Shown here: positions 21,801-32,457 of the stretch, in pieces
Numbering within the stretch: position 1 is the stretch's first letter
How the letters are laid out: each line of letters starts with the position of its first letter
DNA from: Erythrobasidium yunnanense
Taxonomy: Eukaryota > Basidiomycota > Cystobasidiomycetes > Erythrobasidiales > Erythrobasidiaceae
Length of the DNA stretch: 64,000 nt
Assembly (NCBI GenBank): GCA_001600175.1
Contig: BCJC01000003.1
Location: 1,922,001-1,986,000 of the forward strand
Direction: 5' to 3'
The notes under the pieces: generated by a model
Told to the model about the DNA's origin: nothing
The model's database searches: none
The model's input: only the letters and a program-made list of their open reading frames with translations
Translations under genes and position numbers: made by a program

Positions 21801-23563
21801 GATTGCATACGGATACATTTCAGTACTATGCTACAGAACTTTCCCAGCGGGTCAGACATACTCTGAGTGGCATCCCCTGTGGCAGCCTTGACACTTGACT
21901 CCTTCGCCTTCTCCTGCAGTAGCCGAAGGAAGAGAGTGCCCGTAACGATCTCTGTATCTCTACTGCCTTGCAAATATGCCAAAGCCTTCGACCTCAAGCT
22001 TGCTATCTGATCTATCTTCATTGGGCACTGCAGAAGGAGATTGAATGCGGTCGACTTGATGTCTTCGTAGGTGGATGTGATGCAATGCAATAGCTTGTCT
22101 GAAAAGTCGGCTTCGCCCGCGATACGGACTTGAAAAGCCCATGCACCGCTGTTTCGCTGATTCGCAATCGCATCTTTGTAGTCTGAGTCGATCCCTTCGC
22201 GCAGCAGCATTTCGAGGTATTTCAGAGCATTGATCTGACATCGATACGGCTTGCTTGGCGCAAGTTGCTTTACTGCCAGCTGTGCCCACCAGGCTAGGAA
22301 CTGCTTCACAACCTCGATATAGGCTAGCAGAGGTATGCCTTCAGGCTCGACAGACGAGCGCAGACCCTTCTTGACTTGCTTTTCGAGCTTGTCAAGATCG
22401 CGGCGAGCTGCACTAGTGCTTGTTCTGCAGCGCACGATGAAAGCTTTCCAGCAGCCGACGAGACCAGTGCTGAAAGTCGCTGAGTCCGAATCTTGAATGT
22501 TATATGTCCAGAAAGTCCGATGCAGAGCAAACTGCGAGCTGGATATTCGCTGAGTCGCGGGTTTCTCGCCTGGAATGGCGACAAGCAGCTTCATCGCCTC
22601 GAGGCGTATGAGGGGATCTGCATGTATAATTGACCACTCGAGTAACGTAAGAAGGCTGCCCGGCAGCGCGAAAACGAGCGGTTGGGCTTGAAGACCGGAT
22701 CGGACTAGCTTGAGGTAGGGCAGTATCGATACTCCAGTAGGCAGAGACTGAAGGCCACCCAATAGGTGCGAGAATAAATCTTCGAACCGTGTAAGAAGAG
22801 GCGGTAGCAGGTTTTCAAAGACTGTCTGTCTGACGCCCGGCTCTTCTTCCAGAAGCAGAGGCTGTGACCGACTAGCCAAGGCAGCCACATCGTTCATGTA
22901 CCACCTTATTGACACCTTCACGAGAATCTTAGATGCTTGGACAGCGCCAGTTTGCTCGTGTAGCGAGTGCACAAGCTTGTCCCATAGATTCGGCAGAAGA
23001 TGTTCTAGCTCGTCGTCGCTACAGTGATCGACTATAGCGACTAGGATCTGTATATTAGACTTGTTCCCAGGACTGAAAGCTGGGCCTATCAGACGTAGAA
23101 GACCTAGGACTAGATGTCGGGATCTATCTGGATTTCCCGCCAGAAGACCATCCAGCAGCGTGCGACAGTGGATCTTAGGAACGTCGGATTGCCAGTGGTC
23201 GTATAGCACTCGCGCCAACTGCTCTTGCTCGAATTGCGAAAGCTCCAAGATTTCGAGCGCGAGCAGGTTTGCCAGAGTCTGAAATGCTTCTGCTTGTTCC
23301 TGCGCCGAACCTCGCTGTTCTGGACTTCCTAGCAGCAGCTCGAATGTCGTTTTTAAGGCCTCATGAACGTCGAAACCTGGACTCCCTCCCGCCCGTCCTG
23401 TCCGCTGCTTTTCGACAGCGTTTTTGACATCTTCCCGCAGCTGTCGCAACCCGCTATGACTAGACGTATTTACGAACAATGTCGTATCGCTTGACGGTTC
23501 GCCAGTCTTCGCGGTTGTACCGGACGCATGACTGATCCCAATCGCCATACAGCTGACCTGCAT
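18841..23563 (-). CDS. TRM732: THADA/Trm732-type HEAT-repeat protein (DUF2428)
   Basis: Ten exons on the minus strand (21684-23563, 21451-21633, 21266-21398, 20826-21211, 20450-20771, 20216-20396, 19636-20180, 19522-19581, 19195-19468, 18841-19145) encode about 1422 residues of helical repeats. The DUF2428 signature lies around residues 670-880: AAWRAMKEV, TRRSGGLPYLVLGAL, HALNILRVLFLD, EGFAAATWDVRNASLLLYAGL. In yeast Trm732 partners the methyltransferase Trm7 for 2'-O-methylation of tRNA position 32; human THADA is the homologue. The intron at 20772-20825 was placed so that GFAAA joins WDVRNAS as in the family. The intron 20181-20215 (35 nt) is suspiciously short; an alternative acceptor would make it 63 nt and remove nine residues. 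The start could also be the second Met at 23548. Confidence 0.88.
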
Positions 23564-23755
23564 ATTTCACAAGGCTCTCAAGAATGTGCAGCGCCTAGAC
23601 TGGGATTAGGATAGATGTCGTTCCTTTCCTTTCCTGTCTTCTCTCTTTCTCTTCTCTCCTCGTCGACCCTTTCCTTCTGTCCCTGACAGGCATCCAGTAC
23701 GGCTATTTGACAGCCAGCGTCAGACAGCATATATATCCCTGGTCTTTCCATCAAG
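23564..23755. promoter_or_regulatory. Divergent promoter, THADA gene and glycine-rich copy A
   Basis: The gap of 192 bp is polypyrimidine-rich on the plus strand near 23615-23680. Its right end contains a fossil of the N-terminus seen in copies B and C: the codons at 23729-23755 read IYIPGLSIK, where B and C begin MYIPG, so the ancestral start codon position is now ATA. Confidence 0.5.
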
Positions 23756-24895
23756 ATGAAGCTGGACAAGCGTCTCAGCAAGCGTAAGGGCGGATCTAGC
23801 GGGGGTGGTCGAAGTTCTGGTAAGCTCTATTGCACTTTGAGCCAAAGACCGTCTACTTGGACGCTGATACATATTGTTGTCTATCATAGGAGGAAGTAAA
23901 GGCAGCAGGTCAGTCCATTCAAGCAGAGATAGCCCTTTTACCTTTTCAGCCCAGTCCGGACAGCTCACGCTGACTTTCTCGGTAGTCGCAGCAGCGGCAG
24001 CAAGTCTGGCAAGAGCGCAAGCAGCAAAGACAAACCCCCTCCGTATAGTCTGGGTTCGCCAGCCCCGAAATATACTGTTGAGGGAGGAGCGGCAACTCGA
24101 GGAGCGAGCAATATAGCAGGAGGAGGCCGCTCGTACAAGGTTGAGCAGGGCCGGTACTTCAGCGGCGCTACAGCAGGAGGAGGTACACGTAGCACTATCT
24201 ATACGTCTGGTGGATATACTGGCCGAGGCTACTCGCCCTACTTTCCTTACACATTCTGGCCGGTCTACTATGACAGCAACCCAGATGTAAGCCGGTCAGA
24301 GCATACTGTCCTGCAATCGTTTACTAACTGGTAGTCTCTGCAGTACCACGGCTCCCGCATCTATGGACCTCGACAGAACGATTCTCGACCTGGTGGTGAC
24401 TTGCAGTCTTACACGCTTCTCCCCTCATGGGGTCTACCTCCAGGCGCTTCAGTCAATGGTCAACAACCTCCAACAAACAATGCTTTCGCACTGTATGGGG
24501 ATGCCAATTCGGTTCAAGACCTCGTGCCCATCATAGCTGGAACCTGTGCAGTCACAGCGACCGTCTACGGCGCGAACATCTCCATCACACCCTTCAATGC
24601 TGTTCAGTATTATCGAGAAAGCAGCTTTACTCTCGCTTTGGATGGCTACAACAATGCCTTTCCAGACATCGAGATGCCCATCTCAAGCCAAGGCTACACG
24701 GTTCCTCCATTTCAGCAAGCTGCTCTACCGTTCGGAGTCAATCAATCTTACTTCAACTGCCTTAACGCTACGATCGGCAACTACATTGGGCTTATCGATA
24801 GCGATTATGCGACCGATGCTGGATTCTTAAGCGCTTCTCCAGGAGCTGCCGGCTATATCGCTTTGGCAGCACTTCTCGTCAATTGGCTACTGTAG
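23756..24895 (+). CDS. Glycine-rich protein with hydrophobic C-tail, tandem copy A
   Basis: Four exons (23756-23819, 23890-23908, 23986-24286, 24344-24895) encode about 311 residues. It begins with basic sequence (LDKRLSKRK), then a Gly/Ser/Lys linker, an aromatic block (SPYFPYTFWPVYY), and a conserved approximately 150-residue domain. That domain carries YHGSRIYGP, LVPIIAGTC, FNAVQYYRESSF, LALDGYNN, YFNCLNATIGNYIGLIDSDY, and ends in a hydrophobic stretch (AAGYIALAALLVNWLL). The QYYRxSSFxLxLDGYNN block is familiar from uncharacterised basidiomycete glycine-rich proteins. The C-terminus resembles a GPI-attachment or tail-anchor signal, but there is no N-terminal signal peptide. Compared with copies B and C it lacks one small exon and uses a downstream ATG. 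Its role is unknown. Confidence 0.8.
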
Positions 24896-25227
24896 TTCAA
24901 ACACTCTCTGTTTGATAATATGCTTCCTTGTACCTCTTCATACTGATCTGCAGCACCGAAGCTGAACAAACGAAATGCCCTCACGAGCGGCATGCTCTGT
25001 CTGCCACCGTTCCTGATGTTTCATCCTGCTGAACAGCTCAGTATCAACGCGTCATGGCTTGTCTTGCACGTGTTCGATGCAAAAGATGCCGAATCAATGT
25101 TTCCGCCACAATGCTTGGCTTCCTCCTTCTGATGATGAACGATAGCTGCTTACATCGGTCTGCTTCTATATTCCTACGCCAGCCTTTCTACTGAGTTTCA
25201 TCCACGCGCACGACAAGCCTCGTTTTC
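24896..25227. other. Intergenic region between glycine-rich copies A and B
   Basis: These 332 bp contain the 3' region of copy A and the promoter of copy B. I see no separate gene or repeat. Confidence 0.4.
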
Positions 25228-26433
25228 ATGTATATTCCTGGATTTTCTACTAGAGCAGACCCGGCTTTCAAGCTCGAGAAACGTCAGCGCGGCGGAGGAG
25301 GTAGGCCACCCTCTCGACGTGCTGCTTAGAATACTGCTGACGTTCTTGCGTAGGCAGAGGAGGGGGATTCTCGGGTGGTTCTAGACCGGGGTTCGCTTAG
25401 ACTTGATGAGCAGGGAAGATAGCCGCATACTGACACGTGTGAATACAGAGGAAGCCCTGGAGGGACATCAGGAGGCAGCAGCGGCAGGAGCTCTGCAAAT
25501 AGACCTCCTCCTTATACCGCAGGTCCCTTCTTCTTTTCTCTTTTCTTCCCGACCCGCGTAACACACGATCTAATGCTGCATCTGATCAGGTTCGGCTCCT
25601 CCTCCGTATTCAGTCTCTGGCGGTACTACGGTCAGGGGTGCAACCAACGGTGTGGGCGGAGGTAGACAATACCAAGTAGCTTCCGGCCCATTCGCAGGCG
25701 CAACAGCAGGCGGAGGAACGAGGGGACAGGTGTATACTGGACGAGGATATACTGGCCGTGGCTATCTGCCTTTCTTCCCTTTTATGTTTTGGCCAATAGC
25801 GTTTGTGCCGCTTTATGGAGGGGTATATTGCTTCATACGATCAGAATGGACACTTTCTGACATATTGCTTTGCTCCAGTACTATGGGAACAGTATCTATG
25901 GCCCTGTGAACAATTCTAGCCGTCCTGGAGGAGAATTGCAGACTTATACCTTCTTGCCAACATGGGCGAGTTCGCAAGTAGCACCGGTCAATGGGCAAGC
26001 AGCTCCTCAAGATAATGCCTTTGCTATCTATGGAGACGAGAGCTCTGTGCAAGATCTGGTACCCATCATTGCTGGAACATGCGATGTCGCACCCAATGTA
26101 TGGGGCGCGAATATCACTGCGACACCCTTCAATGCCGTTCAATACTACAGAGAAAGCACTTTTATGCTCGCCCTCGATGGGTACAACAACTCCCTTCCCA
26201 ATATCGAAGTGTCGGATCCAAGCCAAAGCTTCACGGTTCCGGATGCGCAGCCTGCACCCTTGCCGTCAGGCTACAATCAAACATACTTCGATTGTCTGAA
26301 CCAGACTATCGGGAACTATATCGGTCTACTTGACAGCGACTATGCGACGGATGCAGCTGGAGCTCGATTTTCCTCTGCTTCACTGGCAGGATCGGTAGCT
26401 CTTGTCGCAGTGGTACTCAATTGGTGTCTATAG
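25228..26433 (+). CDS. Glycine-rich protein with hydrophobic C-tail, tandem copy B
   Basis: Five exons (25228-25300, 25354-25390, 25449-25522, 25590-25822, 25879-26433) encode about 323 residues. The protein starts MYIPGFSTRADPAFKLEKRQ; the Lys-Arg resembles a Kex2 site but no secretory leader precedes it. After Gly/Ser-rich linkers comes an aromatic block LPFFPFMFWPIAF. The conserved domain carries NSIYGPVNNSSRPGG, DLVPIIAGTC, AVQYYREST, LALDGYNNSLPNIE and YFDCLNQTIGNYIGLLDSDYA, followed by a hydrophobic C-tail (SVALVAVVLNWCL). Exon lengths 73, 37, 74, 233 and 555 nt nearly match copy C (73, 37, 71, 230 and 549), so B and C are the youngest pair. Introns are GT-AG, with one GTTCGC donor. Function unknown. 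Confidence 0.82.
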
Positions 26434-26891
26434 TGAATATGGCACAAGATGGCCTTTCCCCTAGCCTTTGACGGCGTAGCGATGTAGCATAGCAAGCAGA
26501 TCCAAGTACTTCGGCAGTACACACTGTAGGCTAGTACAATAAGAATCAGTAACATTATCGTTATTACCCTGTAGCTATATACATCAGTCAATCCATATGA
26601 TGCACCCACCTTTGTCTCTCCTTGAGCGCGTCAAATACCATCGGTCTCGCTCACACAGTTACCAACAATGCCTTTGTTCCGACACAAGACACCTCTGTAT
26701 CTCCTGTCTGTCTAACCTCTGGTACCTCAATGTCTCGGCTTTTTGATGACGCTGTCGAAGAATGCCGAATCAGTTGGCCACCATTTCCATCGCTCCTTGT
26801 CTCTGCTCCAATCACTCAGTTCTCGCCTTGTCCTCTTCATATACATCACTTACATACACAAGGCCATCAAGTACAACGTCGTTCTCAAGCT
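26434..26891. other. Intergenic region between glycine-rich copies B and C
   Basis: These 458 bp contain the copy B 3' region and the copy C promoter. The frames here are short and carry no recognisable domain; none joins convincingly to copy C. Confidence 0.4.
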
Positions 26892-28090
26892 ATGTACATT
26901 CCTGGGCTGTCAACAAGAGCAAGCTCGGCTCCCATTCTTGAGAAGCGCAGAGGAGGTGGAGGAGGTTAGCGAGCGATGCATTCGATACGGTAACATACAA
27001 GGACTAACATATATGCAGGCCGAGGCGGTGGGGGCTCATCTGGAGGAAGAAGCGGGTATGTTTAAGAATAGCCCGATCGAAGCTGGACTCTGACGATTGA
27101 CTTGACATTTCACAGAGGCAGCTCTGGACGCAGTGGAGGGAAGAGTAGCTCCAGCTCTGACCGTCCACCCGCTTATAGTCCAGGAGGTGAGGAAAAAGAA
27201 AGAAAGAAGAACGGAGAAAGGAAAGGCTGACCTGATCGTGTCTGTTTGCAGGTCCACCCCCAGCATATTCGGTTCAAGGAGGAACCACAGTACGCGGAGC
27301 TACTGGCAGTGCAGGCGGAGGAAGAGCCTATCAAGTTCGGTCTGCTCCGTTTGCAGGAGCGCAAGCTGGCGGTGGGACTAGAGCACAAGTCTACAGCGGA
27401 CGAGGTTATACAGGGCGTGGCTACGCACCTTTCTTCCCCTTCATGTTTTGGCCGATAGCGTTCGTACCGCTGTACGGAGGTGTAAGCTTCCAGGTCCTTC
27501 AGCATAGGCAGAGCAGTATCTGACGATCACTATGTCCTCAGTACTACGGCAACAGCATCTACGGCCCGGTCAACAACTCCTCACGGCCGGGTGGAGAGCT
27601 GCAGACCTATACCTTCCTGCCGACTTGGGCAAACTCGACACCCGTCAATGGGCAGCAGCCTCCCCAGAACAATGCCTTCGCCATCTATGGAGATGCAAGC
27701 TCAGTGCAGGATCTCGTACCGATTATCGCTGGAACTTGCAGCGTCGCGTCTGGCGTATACGGCGCAAATTATACGGCTACACCCTTCAACGCAGTGCAGT
27801 ACTATCGCGATAGCAGCTTCATGCTTGCATTGGACGGGTACAACAACTCATTGCCGAACATCGAAGTCTCCAACCCCAGCCAGAACTTCACTGTTCCGGA
27901 CGTCCAGCCTGCACCTCTTCCATCAGGATACAACGAGACATACTTCAACTGTCTCAACCAGACTATCGGAAGCTATGTCGGCCTACTCGATAGCGACTAT
28001 GCCACGGATGCTGCGGGCACACAATTCTCTTCGGGCTCTCTGGCAGGATCGGCAGCTTTGGTAGCTGTTCTGCTCAACTTCCTCCTCTGA
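26892..28090 (+). CDS. Glycine-rich protein with hydrophobic C-tail, tandem copy C
   Basis: Five exons (26892-26964, 27019-27055, 27116-27186, 27252-27481, 27542-28090) encode about 319 residues. The start MYIPGLSTRASSAPILEKRR aligns with copy B. Gly/Ser-rich linkers lead to APFFPFMFWPIAFVPLYGG, then the shared domain with NSIYGPVNNSSRPGG, DLVPIIAGTC, AVQYYRDSSFML, LDGYNNSLPNIE and YFNCLNQTIGSYVGLLDSDYA. The C-terminal hydrophobic tail is SAALVAVLLNFLL. Two invariant Cys in all copies (AGTC and FNCLN or FDCLN) could form a disulphide, and NxS/T sites fit a surface or lumenal location; both points are inference. B and C share more exon-length and sequence identity with each other than with A. 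Confidence 0.82.
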
Positions 28091-28270
28091 TGATGGAGAG
28101 ACGCGATACGCGTCATGATGTAGCATGTTAACGCCGCGAGGTCCAGTATGGCACGCGCACACCTAATTTGTCTATAGTACTGCAGGCTATGTGCTCATTT
28201 GTTACTTAGCATCTAATTTGTCATGTATCGAAGCGAATATCTGTGTTATGTATCGTTCAGTCACCTAGCT

Positions 28271-29477
28271 TCAGAGCAAGTAATCTGGCATAGTACCTGT
28301 CTTGATCTCGTCGATGCCCTCTGCAATCGCATCGCTGCCGTTGTGCGGAAAGAGAGAGGCGCCTACAGCTTTGATCTCTACAAATCCACATCAGCGACAA
28401 TTAGACTCGAGTCGTGCACAAGCTTACCCGGCATAGTACGGCCTGAGATAATCGATCTGCCTGTCCAAGCGGGCCTATGATCCTCGTATAGAATGTCGCC
28501 AGCATTGTCTGGTGACAGCTGCGCCATCCAGGTGCGCTTCATTCCGCTAGAGCCGAGCATGTTAGGTTGTGGAGTCATTTTCCGATAACAGAGCTACTTA
28601 CGTGCCGGTAGCTTGGATACTATGATATCTTAAGGAAATACGCATTGTAAATCGCATACCCTTCAGCTCGATAACGATTCCATTCCTCGTGAAAGCTCTA
28701 GCGAGCGCTTCTTCCTCGCCTTTTCCGGCTTCTTCGTTCTCGTCCTCGTCCGACACTTCTGGCGTGTCTTTCTCTCGATCTTTGCCTTTCTTCTGTGCTG
28801 CAACTGATGTCTTGATCGAATAGGTGCCGAAGTCAGATATCAGGGTACTTCCGTAAGGAGGAGAGACGCCTTCGAAGCAGGAGTAGTAAACGGAATGAAG
28901 AGGCGTCTGAACAGCCATGCGTCGCTCTCCTCGAGGCCAGTCATGCAGGCCTTTCGGAATCGCCTTACAACAGGAGTCGAGGTCAGCTACCTTCACGTTG
29001 AGCCAGCATCATGCTCACCCAAGAGAGGGTCCCAGAGCGGCCATGTACTAGAGAGCACTGCAGTCTGAGGTCCCAGTGCTGTTGTACGGTGCTTCAGGGT
29101 CAGCGAATCAATCGAGAGGGAATAAGGTTTTGCAGGCGCACATATCGCGTAGCATCATGTTCATGGATAACAAAGAAGTTTCTGCGTGATGAAGCAGGGT
29201 GGAAGAAGTGCGCGAAAGAAGGTGGAAATTGCCATCTTGTCACGCGACGAGCGTCTCGTTAGAGTCGAGAACTGGCTAGAATGTAGGAAGAAATGATCGT
29301 ACGGATTGAAGAGTGGGCGATCTCGAAGAGGGTCAAGCAGGCCAGGCTTTCCAGTCAGCAAGGCATCTTCGGCACGCTCGAAGCTTTCACGCTCGAATCG
29401 ATGCCTTTGGGGTTAGGTCTTAGCGAACGTACTTGCAAGGCATCAGTGGTATCTTACAAAGCCAGAACAGCTGCCAT
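28271..29477 (-). CDS. LigD-type 3'-phosphoesterase domain protein
   Basis: Seven proposed exons on the minus strand (29458-29477, 29249-29404, 29142-29181, 29019-29078, 28602-28963, 28428-28546, 28271-28377) encode about 287 residues. The joined frame gives NFFVIHEHDATRYHWDLRLQ, then LSWAIPKGL, and TPLHSVYYSCFEGVSPPYGS with DFGTYSI. These are the hallmarks of the DNA-ligase-D phosphoesterase (PE) domain, which trims 3' ends by removing 3'-phosphates or ribonucleotides. The metal and active-site residues of the bacterial enzyme (His of HDA, then His, Asp and Arg of HWDLR) are present. No ligase or polymerase domain accompanies it, as is usual for stand-alone fungal and archaeal PE proteins. 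An acidic insertion of about 40 residues (KDREKDTPEVSDEDENEE) interrupts the domain. The first exon and its start are the least certain. Confidence 0.78.
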
Positions 29478-29695
29478 GATTGGATCTGGTTGGACATCTG
29501 CTTCGTGCCATCAGAAGCAAAGCGACGTGATTACCAAACAAGAGTATGTTGGAAACCGCTATGTATTGTAATGATGCACTCTAGCACTGTCAACAACACA
29601 TAAATCTGCTTGAAAGGACGACGACAACATGCTATGCCAGATGCGTAAGCTACAGGATGTTGCGGCTACAGACGAGATGGTACTGTCATGAAGTG
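29478..29695. other. Intergenic region
   Basis: These 218 bp separate the presumed start of the phosphoesterase gene from the stop of the zinc-finger gene. No gene is seen. Confidence 0.35.
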
Positions 29696-31271
29696 TCATA
29701 TACTGTCTCCGAATCCTACACTCTGTAGCGTCGCAGCTAGCTTGAGGATAGCTCTATCCACATCGCCTTTCGTAAACGGTAGATTCGCGTCTTCACCGGG
29801 AAAGCGTAGAGGCTGATCAGGCGGGAAGACATTGCCGTTCTCGTCGACGACATCTAGGTTAAAGCTTGCATTATTTGCCGTATCTTGTAAGCTTTTGATC
29901 AGGTCTGCATTGAGAAGAGCATTGACCAGCAAGCGCTCCGAAGCACGAGCGTGATGAGTCTTGACGCCGGACGTAGCCAGAACATTTAGGTAATAGAGAG
30001 CGTCGATGGGTCGATTTGTAGGACGATATGGCTCCTTCTCATGCGAGAAGATATAGCCATGAGTGAACATCCCGCTTTGAGGTATGAGAGGTCGAGGAGC
30101 AGGTTGTAGGCGTGAAGGAACGAACACGAAGTTGGACCTCTGTCTTTTGCTCGGTACGGAAGGAAGATTGGTCAATTGCGATTCGTAGTCCGGCTCGTTG
30201 CTGTGAACCTGTTCCAGGTGATGCTTGACGCCTGAAATCCGAATGCGTAAGCAGGTCACCCATTGTGATGAGTGGTATGGACGAACCTCCTTTGTGCTTG
30301 TACTGCTTTTGACAGTTCAGACGTTCGCGATATGGACAGTAATGTACATAGCCAGGCTGCTGCTGCTGAGGAGGCTGTACAGGAGGTGGTGGAAGAGCTC
30401 TGCCTTGTGGAGCGGAAGGCTCGATCTTCCTCTTGACAGGCATGCGTCGCCGATTGACCGTGTCTACATTGTGCTCTTCTGCCGTCACGGACGTCAAGCA
30501 GTGGTATTGCAAGCCGTTGGCATTCTGAAAGAATAGGCTTTCAGCTGTGGACTAGATATAAAGCGGCATGTGTACCAACCTTCCACGTCCTCTGGCATCC
30601 GATCAGAGCGCATCGAAACATCTTTCCATCCTCGCCCAACTCGTTCATATTGTGAGACATTGCGCCTCCGTACTCATGCTGGCCCGGTAGCAGCTGGCTG
30701 ATGTGCACCTCTCCCTTCTGTCTCATCTCGTGTGCGTTGCGAAGATGGTCCAGCAGATCTCTCGATGCGGCAAAGCTGACTCCGATGCAATTGAGCGAAG
30801 GATGCTGACCAGGTGGTCGCTGACCAGCAGTGCTCGGATCAGAGTCTAGAACAGCTTGTGCTTTCTTCCATTCTTCTAGGTCTTTCTGGTGTCTGGCTTG
30901 TGCGACTGTGTATTCCTCGTAGCTTGGCGTACATCGAGGCGAGTTGCATCCATAAGGCCTGATAGATGGGTCCTCTGGTACTGCGAGTCGTGCATGCGAT
31001 AGTCGTGGTTCGCCTTCCGGCTTTGATGTCGTTTCCCGCTGCAAGATAGGCCGTTTCAGCTATCGTCCCAGAGACGAAAAGCGCCGAAGCTGACCTGCGT
31101 CTGTATATGCGGCTGGCTCTGCGCTGGCTGTGCTCGTGAAGTTGATGCGACTGGAGAAGCTGGTATCGAGTTTGCTGCGGCTAGCTGCTGGATGGATGCG
31201 CTAGGCGAGCCCAGAGAGAGCGGGAAGCAGCCATCTTGTGCAAGCGCAGGGTCGATAGCTATGTCAGGCAT
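29696..31271 (-). CDS. C2H2-type zinc-finger protein (Sfp1-like spacing)
   Basis: Four exons on the minus strand (31095-31271, 30580-31038, 30287-30524, 29696-30231) encode about 469 residues. One finger is split by an intron: FRCALIGCQRTWKNANGLQYH with a downstream CLTSV..EEH. A second reads YCPYRERLNCQKQYKHKGGVKHHLEQVH. The GLQYH and GVKHH helices with wide Cys spacing resemble fungal Sfp1-like or related transcription regulators. A more degenerate Cys/His unit (CIGVSFAASRDLLDHLRNAH) lies at about residues 140-160. The N-terminus is Ser/Ala/Pro-rich, and a Pro/Gln stretch (PPPPVQPPQQQQ) lies between fingers. The C-terminal 150 residues include a helical unit of unknown function. Target genes cannot be told from sequence. 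Confidence 0.82.
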
Positions 31272-31752
31272 CGCTCGCTGTTATTGCGGCATTGATTGTG
31301 ATCTGTAGTGGCCATATTTGACAGGGCTACCGTCAGCGAAACAGCACACGGTCGCATGAACGAGGCTGGCGAGAGGGTAGGATTGCAGCAGGCTGGGAAG
31401 GGACAACGCAGAGCGCAGAGGATGCTTTGATGATGTGAACAGTTGGAACTCACGAGAGGGCAAGTCTTCCGTCTGAGCCTTCCACTGTTCCAGAAGAAAT
31501 CGTGAAAAATGGGCAAAGACTCGAAAGAAGACGAAAAGGGCAGGCAAAAAAGGTACCGATTTGCTGCATGTTATATTCTCACTGAAGGAATGTTCATGGA
31601 TGCCCCTCATATCTCTGCCGCACTGACTGAACAATGGTGCTCTTGCAGCTGAGCGGACAGCTCAAGACAGGGAACAAGCGCTGCGCTCTCATTGGCTGAC
31701 CATACGTCACAACGAACAAGCGACAATAGCTTACGACCCTGCACTAACCACT
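31272..31752. promoter_or_regulatory. Region between the zinc-finger gene and orphan paralogue copy 1
   Basis: This stretch upstream of the zinc-finger start is rich in pyrimidine tracts on its minus strand, consistent with promoter and leader. No recognisable protein or RNA gene is seen. Confidence 0.35.
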
Positions 31753-32333
31753 CTATCTCGAGATCCTGCTAACCGGGTTGCCAAGATTGAAGTGACTCTC
31801 CCAAAACTGATCGAGACCCGGAGAGTCATTGTCCTGCCAATGCTCCATTGACAAGGTGCCCTCCAAGCTGACGCCTGGAAATCCCCTAGTCTTCGCGCAC
31901 GCTCAGACTTCTCGCCATGCCATCCCCGAAAGGCATCGAGTGCAACTTGCCGCTGCTCGCTGGTGAGAGGGGCGAGATCTCGCTATGAGGAATGCCATCG
32001 ACCCGTGTGATGACTTCTGGACGTCACTTTGACGAAAAAGTGCTCTAGGTCCCAATGATGAATAACGGTATTTCGGAAGAAACCAGCGGGTGAAGAGATG
32101 TATCGGAAAACGGCCCTGCCTGATCGTTGGTATAAGCAGGTGTAGGGGTCCATATCCATGACTGCTGAGGTAGAGATGAAGTAATGGACAGCATGCGGCT
32201 GACGGAGTGCCCCGTCAGAGTTTTGCTGAGCGACGCTGTGGGCGGTGGGGTCCGTTCGACAGGCGTTGAGCTGGATTTCTCCGAGGCCTGTATGCACTGC
32301 TGTAGAGTCAGACGTACCCAACGTACAGAGCAT
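31753..32333 (-). pseudogene. Orphan paralogue copy 1, interrupted or intron-containing
   Basis: An ATG at 32333 opens a 116-codon frame ending at 31983. Its middle (AVFRYISSPAGFFRNTVIHHWDLEHFFVKV) matches the neighbour at 32458-32955 (AVFQYVVSSRGLFRGTTVESWDLKHFFVRV). The similarity continues past the stop in the same frame (DLAPLTSEQRQVALDAFRGW against DLVHLLSAEQQQAAVAAFYEW). It then shifts frame to GVSLEGTLSMEHWQ and ends near 31753. The TAG could be an intron acceptor (donor GTGACG, 48 nt), but the later frame change has no good splice explanation. I therefore read it as a decaying copy, or a gene with unresolved introns. No known domain is present. Confidence 0.5.
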
Positions 32334-32457
32334 CACGGGCGCTCGTTCCTGAAAAGCTTGCAAGCAGCTGAATGAAAGGTCGATATGCTGAGGTACACCG
32401 CCAAAGCCCGCCTAGGCTAGCTATGAGGGAGTGTTTTCATTGTGGGCTTATGATCCT

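Noticed and set aside
28987-29018. 32-nt intron in the phosphoesterase gene
   Set aside because: An alternative 55-nt intron (28964-29018) gives the family sequence LSWAIPKGL and keeps frame, so the ultra-short version is unnecessary.
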